Of a DNA stretch of 38,039 bases, positions 31,050 to 37,831 are shown piece after piece (the stretch's first letter is position 1; every line of letters starts with the position of its first letter). A program made the position numbers and the translations under genes. The notes beneath the pieces are model-generated. The model saw only the letters and a list, made by a program, of their open reading frames with translations. It had not been told where the DNA came from and did not search any database. Source of the stretch: Bacteroidota bacterium (GTDB lineage: Bacteria; Bacteroidota; Bacteroidia; Chitinophagales; Chitinophagaceae); contig JAEWBT010000072.1 of the NCBI GenBank assembly GCA_023391015.1, positions 1-38,039 of the forward strand, given 5' to 3'.

Positions 31050-34019
31050 TTAAAACTGCAAGGTCATTTCGCAGCCTTTGCCGGGCGCGGTCGTCCAGTG
31101 GATGCTTCCTTTCATCAGGGCGGCGCGCTCGCGCAGGTTGCGCAGCCCGTTGCCCCGCGCTGCCACCGATGGGTCAAAACCCTTTCCATTATCCCAAATC
31201 CGGCACACAAAAACGCCTTCTTCTTTCAGAAATGAAATCCGGATGGCCGTTGGTTCGGCGTACTTCAGGCTGTTGTTGAGGGCTTCTTTGAAAATAAGAT
31301 AGAGGTGCTCGCGGCAGGCAGGCGGCAGGGCGATGGGCGCTTCGCGGTCGGTTTCAAAAACGTAGTCGATATTGCGCGCTTCGAAGAGGGGCACCGCAAA
31401 ATCCTGCAAGCGCAGCAACACATCCTGCAAGGTGGCCTCCCGCGCATGGATATACCAGATAATGTCGGACATAGATTCCTGCAACGCGGCGCTGCTACTG
31501 GATATTTTTTCAAAAAGCTGGCGGGAAGGCCCTTCAGTTCCGGCGCTGTGGCGGCCCACTTCGCTGTAAATATTGATGCTGCTGAGCGTGGCCCCCATTT
31601 CGTCGTGCAGGTTGCGGCCAATGCGGTTCCGAAACGCCTGCTCTTTCCGGATTTGGGCCAGCCGGTAGCGGTAAAATCCATATACCAGGCCCACCAATCC
31701 GCCCAGCAGAAGCAGGCGCGCCCAAAGCGTTTCCCGGAACGGCGGAATCACCGTGAGGTGCAGGCGGGCCAGACCGGGGCCATAGCCTTGGCGGTTGCCG
31801 CGCACTTCAAAAACGTAATCGCCGCCCGGCAGGTTGGTATAAAGCAGTTGCTGTTGCGCAGGTGCGGGTTTGAAGACCGTGTCGCGGCCCAGCATCCGGT
31901 ATTCGTAGCGCGCCTCTGAAGCATCGCCGTAAACGGGCGCAGCAAACGCAATATTGAGCGAATTTTGCGGGTAGCGGAGGGTTAGTTTTCCGTTGGCGGC
32001 ATTCAAAAAATAGTTGCTATCCGGTGTTTTACATTCCGTAATCAGCACGGGCAATATGCCTTTAAAAACACGGTCGGCAGGCCGGAAAAAAGCCAGCCCG
32101 CCTGCATAGCCCATCACCATTTCCAGCGCGCCACAGCGAGCCAGCGGCTGCCGGAGGTAGCCGTTGAGCAATTCCGGAGGCAGGGCATAAAACACAAACC
32201 CATCGCTGCCCAACGGCTTGCAAAACACCCCTTCGTTGCTGCGACACCACAGATTTCCGGAATTGTCAAAAGCCGCGTGATAGATATAATTGGGCACTTT
32301 GCGGGGAACGGCGCGATAGTTATAAAACAGTTTCGCGGCTGTATCAAAACGCGTCAGGCCATCCATTGTTCCAAGCCATAAATTGCCCCGCCGATCCGCC
32401 GTCAGGGCAGCACAGCGGTTGCGGGCATTGTAGTAATGAGCCACGGGCTGCCGGTAAGAGATGATTTCTCCTTTTTCATAAAACACCCGGAAAAGCCCGT
32501 ATTTGATGGAACTCACCCACACCGAACGGCTGGCCGTATCCATCCAAAGACCGGTTGTCATAAAAGCTTCCGGACCGGATTTTTCTTCCAGATCAGAGCT
32601 TTTAAAGGGAATGCTTATTTCTTTAAAAGCGCCTGTTTTTTTATCTACAAAAGCAATCCCATTGTCGGTACCAACGCAGAGCCGGCCGTCTGGTGCGTGG
32701 GCCAGATACGTTATCCGGAAAGGCAGGCCGAATTGGCGCAGCACTTTTCCGGACCCATCCCGCTTTTGCAACCAACGGCCATAGGAAAGCCAGAAGTCGT
32801 TTCCGTTTTCCAGAAAATGCTGCGTTCCGGCGCGAACGCCGGTATCCGTCAAAAGCCAGTTTCCGGAAATGTGGCGCGTGTGCGGGTCATAGCGCAGCAG
32901 GCGGGCGGGGTGGGCGGTTTGGAGCCACAACTGCAGGCCATCCGGATCGGGAAAAAGGCTGCTGATAAATGGATTTTCCCCTGCCGGAAAGCCGTTTTCC
33001 CCCAAAGGATGCAGGTTCATGGTCTGCCGCGAGGGATCGAGCAAAAGCAATCCGGTTTCAGTTCCCAGCAGCAATTTTCCGGAAACGGCAGTAGCGCTCA
33101 GGTAGGGCGAGGCGGAAAGGTCGTTGCTGGTTCCAGCTGATGTCAGCCGATGCGAGAACGTTTTTTCGCGGGTGTTGAAAAGGTATAAATCATGGTTATA
33201 GCTGCCGCAGAGCAGGACATCAGATTCGCCGGCAGGGAAAGGGCTGACGGTCATCAGCGCCTCAACAGGTTCTTTTTGTCCGGCGCAGGTGTTGTATAAG
33301 CGGTAGCGCAGGGCACTGTCGAGGCAAAGCAGTCCTGCATCGGTGGCCACCCAGGTGAGCCCGTTTTTGCGGTACATGCCCATGAAGTGGGTATTCGCCG
33401 GCAGCGTTGGAAAGGTGATTTTCCGGAAATTTCCGGTTGGGATGTTGTAGCAAAAAAAACCGTTGCCCCGGGTCCCAATAAGCAGGTAACCAGCCGCGTC
33501 CGGTTCGATGCACTGCGGGTCGCCGATGGAACGCAAGGCGGTTGGCCGCAGGGTTTTAAGCCGGATATCCACCCGCCAGAGGCCGTCGTTAGCCGCTAGC
33601 CATAAATCATTTCCGGCTGCTTTGATGGGCGCTTTATAGAGGATGGCCAGTTGGCCTTTGGGGTTGATGTATTGAAATCGGTCGCGAGCCGGATCGTAAT
33701 AGCACAGCCCCCATTCGGTGGAAATCCAAAGTGTGCCGAGGCGGTCGCGTTCCAGGTCGGTGATCCAGTTGCTGCGCAAGCCGTCGGGCGATTGGTAATA
33801 ATTCCGGAAGCTACTGCCGTCGTAACGCGAGAGGCCGTTGCGGGTGGCCATCCAGAGAAAGCCGTTGGTGTCGGTTTCGAGGGCGGTAATGGCGTTGTCG
33901 CACAGGCCGCCAGCGGTCGTGTAGGTGGTGCTGGAAACCGGAAAGGTTTGGGCAGAGACAGACTTGCTCAACAGCAGGCATATCAGGCCACCAAACATTA
34001 TTTTTTCCGGAAATCGCAT
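31050..34019 (-). CDS. Sensor histidine kinase with two-component-regulator propeller domain
   Basis: About 989 residues. Signal peptide (MRFPEKIMFGGLICLLLSKSVSA), then a periplasmic pair of seven-bladed propellers built of Reg_prop repeats (DTNGFLWMATRNGLSRYDG, RLGTLWISTEWGLCYYD and later RRGNLWLGTMDGLTRFD), a Y_Y_Y domain (YEYRMLGRD...YTNLPGGDYVFEVRG), one membrane helix (LLLGGLVGLVYGFYRYRL), and a HisKA_3-type kinase: His about 805 in RNLHDEMGATLS, N-box KEALNNSLKYA and DNGKGFD. Such kinases usually sense glycans or other envelope signals and signal to a LuxR-type regulator, here the downstream gene. Unlike the hybrid kinases of Bacteroides, it has no receiver or AraC domain fused. Four TTTCCGGAAA copies lie in the gene. 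The start 34019 is chosen for the signal peptide; further ATGs upstream would not give one. Confidence 0.92.
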   Translation of the reverse strand: MRFPEKIMFGGLICLLLSKSVSAQTFPVSSTTYTTAGGLCDNAITALETDTNGFLWMATRNGLSRYDGSSFRNYYQSPDGLRSNWITDLERDRLGTLWISTEWGLCYYDPARDRFQYINPKGQLAILYKAPIKAAGNDLWLAANDGLWRVDIRLKTLRPTALRSIGDPQCIEPDAAGYLLIGTRGNGFFCYNIPTGNFRKITFPTLPANTHFMGMYRKNGLTWVATDAGLLCLDSALRYRLYNTCAGQKEPVEALMTVSPFPAGESDVLLCGSYNHDLYLFNTREKTFSHRLTSAGTSNDLSASPYLSATAVSGKLLLGTETGLLLLDPSRQTMNLHPLGENGFPAGENPFISSLFPDPDGLQLWLQTAHPARLLRYDPHTRHISGNWLLTDTGVRAGTQHFLENGNDFWLSYGRWLQKRDGSGKVLRQFGLPFRITYLAHAPDGRLCVGTDNGIAFVDKKTGAFKEISIPFKSSDLEEKSGPEAFMTTGLWMDTASRSVWVSSIKYGLFRVFYEKGEIISYRQPVAHYYNARNRCAALTADRRGNLWLGTMDGLTRFDTAAKLFYNYRAVPRKVPNYIYHAAFDNSGNLWCRSNEGVFCKPLGSDGFVFYALPPELLNGYLRQPLARCGALEMVMGYAGGLAFFRPADRVFKGILPVLITECKTPDSNYFLNAANGKLTLRYPQNSLNIAFAAPVYGDASEARYEYRMLGRDTVFKPAPAQQQLLYTNLPGGDYVFEVRGNRQGYGPGLARLHLTVIPPFRETLWARLLLLGGLVGLVYGFYRYRLAQIRKEQAFRNRIGRNLHDEMGATLSSINIYSEVGRHSAGTEGPSRQLFEKISSSSAALQESMSDIIWYIHAREATLQDVLLRLQDFAVPLFEARNIDYVFETDREAPIALPPACREHLYLIFKEALNNSLKYAEPTAIRISFLKEEGVFVCRIWDNGKGFDPSVAARGNGLRNLRERAALMKGSIHWTTAPGKGCEMTLQF

Positions 34020-34243
34020 TGGTTTATAAAGATAAGGGGGCTTTATAAAGATGCTGGCTTGGTGCCGGTTCCAGAGGTCGTAAAAATTTTTCTGAAAATC
34101 CTTTTTTCCTACCAACCCTTCCAGGGGCTTTTGCTGTCTTAAAAGGCAATGCGCGTTGTATCAAGCCCGGCGCGCAGCAGTTTTATCCAAGAAAACTTTT
34201 GCAACACGCATCCAAGCGAAGGGCATTTGTGGAAAGGTTTGAC

Positions 34244-34277
34244 AGCCGGAAATCTGGGGAGGTTTCCGGCTTTTTTG
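34244..34277 (+). terminator. Strong + strand terminator with no + strand gene before it
   Basis: AGCCGGAAA (34244-34252) and TTTCCGGCT (34263-34271) pair perfectly around a 10-nt loop and are followed by a T-run (to 34276) on the + strand only. The genes on both sides are on the - strand. It may end a small + strand RNA from 34020-34243, or its - strand form may serve the fur-like gene weakly. Confidence 0.55.
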
Positions 34278-34304
34278 TGCCTTGTAGTGGTTGGCATTCT
34301 ACCA

Positions 34305-34688
34305 TTAAAGCGATCGTGTACAAGCGCTGCATTTTCCGGAAATCCAGTAGTTGAGCGACTGCAACTGATAGCCGGCAGGCAAGGTTGGGTGGGCTGGTTC
34401 TGGCAGGCATTCTACCTTTTGGCAACCGGTGCACCGGAAATGTGCGTGTTCATGATTGTGTGCTTTCCCTTGGCAGTGCCTGCAAAGCGCGTAATAGGCT
34501 TTGCCATCGTCGGCTGTTACGCGATGGACCAAACCATCTTCACAAAAACCAGCAAGGATCCGATAGATCGTTACCCGGTCCATCTTACCCCGCAGCCGCG
34601 CTTCCACCATATCCGGGCTCATGGCGCTGCCATGCTCGGTCAGCAATGCATAAACCAGTTTCTTGGCGGGTGTATTTCTACGAATCAT
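34305..34688 (-). CDS. Fur-family transcriptional regulator (Zur-like)
   Basis: A 127-residue metal-dependent repressor of the Fur family. The N-terminal winged helix contains RVTIYRILAGFCEDGLVHRV, the DNA-reading part; the C-terminal dimer domain has HNHEHAHFRCTGCQKVECLPE and a final CSAC, giving histidine-rich metal ligands and two CxxC pairs for structural zinc. It is more like Zur/PerR-type than true Fur, but the sensed metal cannot be read. Start 34688 (MIRRNTP) is preferred over an extension 10 codons longer, because the exact -7 box TAACTTTG lies at 34694-34701 over that extension. A palindromic operator sits directly upstream, which implies autoregulation. It is divergent from a thioredoxin-reductase-like gene that has further operator copies. 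Confidence 0.9.
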   Translation of the reverse strand: MIRRNTPAKKLVYALLTEHGSAMSPDMVEARLRGKMDRVTIYRILAGFCEDGLVHRVTADDGKAYYALCRHCQGKAHNHEHAHFRCTGCQKVECLPEPAHPTLPAGYQLQSLNYWISGKCSACTRSL

Positions 34689-34693
34689 CTTTC

Positions 34694-34701
34694 CAAAGTT
34701 A
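34694..34701 (-). promoter_or_regulatory. -7 element (TAACTTTG) of the fur-like gene
   Basis: Exact TAnnTTTG on the - strand, 5 nt before the start codon and one base from the first TGCAA-N5-TTGCA palindrome. Confidence 0.55.
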
Positions 34702-34702
34702 T

Positions 34703-34794
34703 TGCAACAAGATTGCATTTTGAGATTTCCTTCCTACTATTGCAACACAATTGCATTAGCGAATCACATTCCTGATACTCTTTGCAACAAATGC
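34703..34794. promoter_or_regulatory. TGCAA-N5-TTGCA operator copies between the fur-like gene and the flavoprotein gene
   Basis: TGCAACAAGATTGCA (34703-34717) and TGCAACACAATTGCA (34741-34755) are 5-5-5 palindromes whose centres are 38 bp apart. A third, incomplete copy (TTGCAACAAATGC, 34782-34794) overlaps the first ATG of the flavoprotein gene. Copy 1 lies in the spacer upstream of the fur-like -7 box; copy 2 covers the position of a -33 box for the flavoprotein gene. Size, symmetry and place fit operators of the Fur-family protein. Confidence 0.65.
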
Positions 34795-34799
34795 TTTTT

Positions 34800-35717
34800 A
34801 TGGAAAAACGATCCCCTTACGACGTCCTTATCATCGGCGGCAGCTATGCCGGCCTGTCCGCAGCGATGGCCTTGGGGCGCTCGCGCCGGAAAGTGCTGGT
34901 GCTGGATAGCGGAAAGCCCTGCAACCGGCAAACGCCCCATGCCCACAACCTTATTACCCACGACGGCGACCGCCCGGCCAATATTGCCCAGGCAGCCCGG
35001 AAACAGGTTGCGGCCTACCCGACGGTGCGGTTTATTTCCGGAAATGCAATACATTTTTGGGGAAATAACGGCGCTTTTAAAGTAACGACCGAGTCTGGCG
35101 ACACCTACGAAGCCCGGAAAATCCTGTTGGCAACCGGCGTGCGGGACATTCCCCAGCCCATTCCGGGGTTTGCGGAATGCTGGGGGATTTCGGTGCTGCA
35201 CTGCCCGTATTGCCATGGCTACGAGGTGGCCGACGCGCCGCTCGGCGTGATTGCCAACGGCGAAATGGCGTTGGAATTTGCCACCCTGATCCACCATTGG
35301 TCTTTCAACCTGACGCTTTTCACCAACGGGCCGGCTACTCTTTCCGCCACCGACCGGCAGCAATTAGAAGTCCGTGGCATCCGGATTGTGGAAAAAGAAA
35401 TTGCTGCGCTGGAGCACGAAAAAGGCTACCTGCGGCAAGTGACTTTTGCCGACGGCAGCGGGCAGGCGGTCAAAGCCGTTTTTGCACGGGGCGGCGTGGC
35501 ACAGCAGGATTTTGTTTTGGCATCCGGCGTGGCGCTGGGCGAAGAAGGGATGAATAAAGGCTTAATTGCGGTGGATAGCTTTGGAAAAACCCCGCAGCCG
35601 GGCGTGTATGCGGCAGGCGACTGCGCTACCCCGATGCGGTCTTTGGCAGCGGCCATTGCAGCGGGCAACATGGCCGGAGCGATGATCAACCGCGAGCTGA
35701 TTTTCGAAGCCGTTTAA
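34800..35717 (+). CDS. Thioredoxin-reductase-like FAD-dependent oxidoreductase
   Basis: A 305-residue flavoprotein of the thioredoxin reductase fold. The FAD-binding IIGGSYAGLSAA is near residue 11, ATGVRD near 104, the redox-active pair CPYC (in LHCPYCHGYE, near 129) is in the NADPH-type domain, and the C-terminal YAAGDCAT binds the flavin. The pyridine-nucleotide motif, GGGNTA in E. coli TrxB, is degenerate here (IANGEMA), and the HRRxxxR block for NADPH is not seen. The C-P-Y-C-H-G-Y-E stretch recalls dithiol oxidases such as GliT/HlmI as well as low-similarity bacterial homologues. It is probably controlled by the divergent Fur-family protein. ATG 34791 is an alternative start inside operator copy 3. 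A palindrome-based terminator follows. Confidence 0.87.
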   Translation: MEKRSPYDVLIIGGSYAGLSAAMALGRSRRKVLVLDSGKPCNRQTPHAHNLITHDGDRPANIAQAARKQVAAYPTVRFISGNAIHFWGNNGAFKVTTESGDTYEARKILLATGVRDIPQPIPGFAECWGISVLHCPYCHGYEVADAPLGVIANGEMALEFATLIHHWSFNLTLFTNGPATLSATDRQQLEVRGIRIVEKEIAALEHEKGYLRQVTFADGSGQAVKAVFARGGVAQQDFVLASGVALGEEGMNKGLIAVDSFGKTPQPGVYAAGDCATPMRSLAAAIAAGNMAGAMINRELIFEAV

Positions 35718-35732
35718 AAGCGGCGGGAGGAG

Positions 35733-35775
35733 GGCTGTTTTCCGGAAATCAAAATCCTTTTTCCGGAAAACAGCC
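35733..35775 (+). terminator. Terminator-like hairpin built from two TTTCCGGAAA palindromes
   Basis: The 16-nt arms 35733-35748 (GGCTGTTTTCCGGAAA) and 35760-35775 are perfectly complementary around an 11-nt loop; each arm contains a full TTTCCGGAAA. It lies 15 nt past the flavoprotein stop. No T-run follows on +, so termination is likely but not certain. Confidence 0.6.
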
Positions 35776-35831
35776 GCCAAACCTTTCCCAATAGTACCGG
35801 GAATGTAAGTCTTATCAGATTCCGGAAGCGT

Positions 35832-35839
35832 ACATTTGA
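35832..35839 (+). promoter_or_regulatory. -7 element (TACATTTG) of the desaturase gene
   Basis: Exact TAnnTTTG match, 58 nt before the GTG start of the desaturase, with no clear -33 element. Confidence 0.45.
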
Positions 35840-35897
35840 AGCAGACGCAGTGCCCTTTGTTTTAACGGAGTAAAAAGCCTGTTTCCGATTTTAAAAC

Positions 35898-36632
35898 GTG
35901 GCCTTACTTCTTTTTGTGGTGCTCCACTGGTACATTTCTTTGTTTTTCCAGTCGGTTTTTCACCACCGCTACGCCGCCCACAACGCCTTCACGATGCGCC
36001 GGGGCTGGGAAAAAACCTTTTACATCGGCTGCCTGCTTTCGCAGGGCTCTTCCTATATCTCGGCCAATACCTATGGCATTATGCACCGGCTGCACCATGC
36101 CCACACCGATCAGCCGGAAGACCCGCATTCGCCGCACTACACTCGCAATGCGCTGCATATGATGTGGGTAACCCGCAGAAATTATCTGGATATCTACAAA
36201 GGCAAAACGCCGGTTCCGGAAAAATACCTTAAAAATCTGCCGACCTGGCCGGGTTTTGAGAAACTGGTGCACACTACCGTCGTGCGGCTTCTCTTTGTAG
36301 CGATTTACATTGCCATTTATATGGCGCTGGCTACGGCCTGGTGGCAATACCTGCTACTGCCGATTACCATTTCTATGGGCGCTTTTCAGGGTGTATGCGT
36401 CAACTGGTGGGCCCACCGGTTTGGCTACGAGAATTATCCCATGAACAATACATCCAAAAACATTCTGCCGGTGGATTTGGTGTTTTGGGGCGAAGCGTAT
36501 CACAACAACCACCACCGGCATCCGGGGCGGCCCAACAATGCCGTGCGCTGGTTTGAAATTGACCCCGGCTATTGGAGTATGCGTGGCTTGCAGCGCTTGG
36601 GCATTATCAAAATTGCCGAGGCGCGGGCCTGA
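35898..36632 (+). CDS. Acyl-CoA/fatty acid desaturase (membrane di-iron)
   Basis: A 244-residue membrane desaturase that introduces a double bond in acyl chains with a di-iron centre, oxygen and an electron donor. The three histidine boxes are complete: HHRYAAH (about residues 22-28), HRLHH (about 64-68) and HNNHH (about 202-206). Hydrophobic segments at the N-terminus (LLLFVVLHWYISLFF) and at about 130-160 give the usual hairpin spans. The start is GTG at 35898: a stop codon lies just upstream in frame (35892-35894), and homologues begin with this same hydrophobic helix, so an ATG start is not available. No ferredoxin or cytochrome b5-like partner is nearby. The methyltransferase gene follows after 83 nt on the same strand. 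Confidence 0.9.
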   Translation: MALLLFVVLHWYISLFFQSVFHHRYAAHNAFTMRRGWEKTFYIGCLLSQGSSYISANTYGIMHRLHHAHTDQPEDPHSPHYTRNALHMMWVTRRNYLDIYKGKTPVPEKYLKNLPTWPGFEKLVHTTVVRLLFVAIYIAIYMALATAWWQYLLLPITISMGAFQGVCVNWWAHRFGYENYPMNNTSKNILPVDLVFWGEAYHNNHHRHPGRPNNAVRWFEIDPGYWSMRGLQRLGIIKIAEARA

Positions 36633-36715
36633 TTGGCCCTTCCAAAAAGCAGTTTTCCCTAAATCCGGGGGATTTTTCCGGAAAACAAGGTGCTTTTAAG
36701 GCTGCTGAAAAGGGA

Positions 36716-37630
36716 ATGACTTTTGAGGGAATTCGGCAAAACATTGATTCTCTTTTTATGGCTTCTGAACCGAAAGATTTTACCAGCGTCAGCCCGTCGG
36801 CCAAATCCCTGCTCTTGCTGAAGGGCTACACCAATATTCCCTACGCCAAAGAAACCGCCGCTCTGATGCAGGGCGACGAGGTTTTTGACCTCAATTTTAA
36901 GGACCAAGACTTTTGGTTTTGGGCGCGCGTGCTGCATTTTGAAAGCCGCTACTGGAGCATTGATCAGCTCTTGCGCCAGACGGACAGCCGCAACATCCTG
37001 GAGCTTTCTTCCGGCTTTTCGCTTCGGGGCTTGCATCGCTGCGCCCACGACGCCACAACGCATTACATTGACACCGACCTGCCGGAAGTCATCGCGCAGA
37101 AAAAGAGCCTTATTTCCCAGCAACATTTAGACGCTTCTCTGAAAGGCCGGCTCGAACTGTTGCCGCTGAACGCGCTGGATGCACAGGCCTTTGGGGAAGT
37201 GGTGCGCCGTTTTGAGGACGGGCCGGTTACGATTGTGAATGAAGGCCTGCTGATGTACCTCAACGAGGACGAGAAAAAACAGTTGTGTCGGAACATCCAC
37301 CAAACTTTAAAAACGCGGGGCGGCTGCTGGATTACGGCGGATATCTACGTGAAGCGGCCTGCGGAGGTGACCATGGCCATTCCGCAAAGCAAGGGCGAAG
37401 CGGCTTTTTTTGAACAGCATCAGGTAGAGGAAAACAAGTTTGACAGCTACGAGGCGGCAGCAGCCTTTTTCCGGGAACAAGGCCTGGAAGTGGTAGCCGA
37501 GGCCGCGCCCGACCGCGATGCGCTCAGTGCGTTGCCGCAATTGATGGCGGCGTTGCCGGAAGAAATGAAAGGAAAAAGCAGCGCGGCTATGCCCAAAATA
37601 CAGGCTACCTGGATGCTGCGGGCGGTGTAA
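36716..37630 (+). CDS. SAM-dependent methyltransferase of the leucine carboxyl methyltransferase (LCM/PPM1) type
   Basis: A 304-residue class I methyltransferase. The SAM site is ILELSSGFSLRGL (about residue 89-101, in place of the usual E/DxGxGxG), followed by YIDTDLPEVIAQKK, a hallmark of the LCM family, and by VNEGLLMYL (post-motif with Glu-Gly-Leu). A helix-rich N-terminus (SPSAKSLLLLKGYTNIPYAKE) forms the lid. Bacterial LCM-type proteins methylate O-carboxyl or other small substrates; the substrate here is unknown, although the neighbouring desaturase hints at lipid metabolism, which is only inference. Start 36716 is chosen because the open frame upstream overlaps the desaturase gene and a TTTCCGGAAA (36675); ATG 36758 is also possible. 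It is the last gene before the ssrA terminator. Confidence 0.85.
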   Translation: MTFEGIRQNIDSLFMASEPKDFTSVSPSAKSLLLLKGYTNIPYAKETAALMQGDEVFDLNFKDQDFWFWARVLHFESRYWSIDQLLRQTDSRNILELSSGFSLRGLHRCAHDATTHYIDTDLPEVIAQKKSLISQQHLDASLKGRLELLPLNALDAQAFGEVVRRFEDGPVTIVNEGLLMYLNEDEKKQLCRNIHQTLKTRGGCWITADIYVKRPAEVTMAIPQSKGEAAFFEQHQVEENKFDSYEAAAAFFREQGLEVVAEAAPDRDALSALPQLMAALPEEMKGKSSAAMPKIQATWMLRAV

Positions 37631-37655
37631 ATCCCCCCTTAAGTTAAGCCTGAGC

Positions 37656-37732
37656 GGTCGCTTCGCGGCCCAATGTTTGTAGACATTTAGGTTAACCTTT
37701 CCCAGACGGTCGCTTCGCGACCTAACGTTTGT
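37656..37732 (+). repeat. Two direct copies of a hairpin unit (GGTCGC-TTC-GCGACC)
   Basis: A 25-nt unit at 37656-37680 recurs at 37708-37732 with three differences. Each starts with GGTCGCTTCGCG and ends with GTTTGT. In the second copy the stem GGTCGC/GCGACC is perfect; in the first it carries one G-to-A type change. Function unknown. Confidence 0.6.
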
Positions 37733-37790
37733 CAGGCGTAAAAGCCCATTATTTGAAAATGCTATCAGGCCGGAAATTTTCCGGAAAATA

Positions 37791-37822
37791 AAAAAGCAGC
37801 TCTGGTGTGGAGCTGCTTTTTT
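37791..37822 (-). terminator. Terminator of ssrA (usable on both strands)
   Basis: AAAAAGCAGCTC (37791-37802) and its complement (37810-37821) pair around TGGTGTG, with T-runs on both strands. It lies 10 nt beyond the tmRNA 3' end on the - strand and can also end the methyltransferase transcript on +. Confidence 0.85.
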
Positions 37823-37831
37823 CGTGAATTG

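Larger units (their letters stand above)
3247..37787. repeat. Dispersed 10-bp palindrome TTTCCGGAAA, 34 copies by hand count
   Basis: First bases of exact copies: 3247, 3965, 5368, 6995, 9239, 10211, 10315, 10761, 12512, 14174, 14184, 14205, 22039, 22371, 23032, 24716, 25352, 26284, 26541, 28184, 29364, 29713, 30033, 31037, 32860, 33076, 33420, 34004, 34333, 35035, 35739, 35760, 36675 and 37778. The flanks are often A on the left and T on the right, giving a 12-bp palindrome. Within genes the word is read in all three frames: Ser-Gly-Asn/Lys, Phe-Arg-Lys and Phe-Pro-Glu. A few copies could have been missed by hand. Confidence 0.9.

Noticed and set aside
34149..34775. 208-codon + strand frame overlapping the fur-like gene
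   Set aside because: It crosses a strong terminator and is antisense to a clear regulator gene; the part before 34244 has no coding signs.
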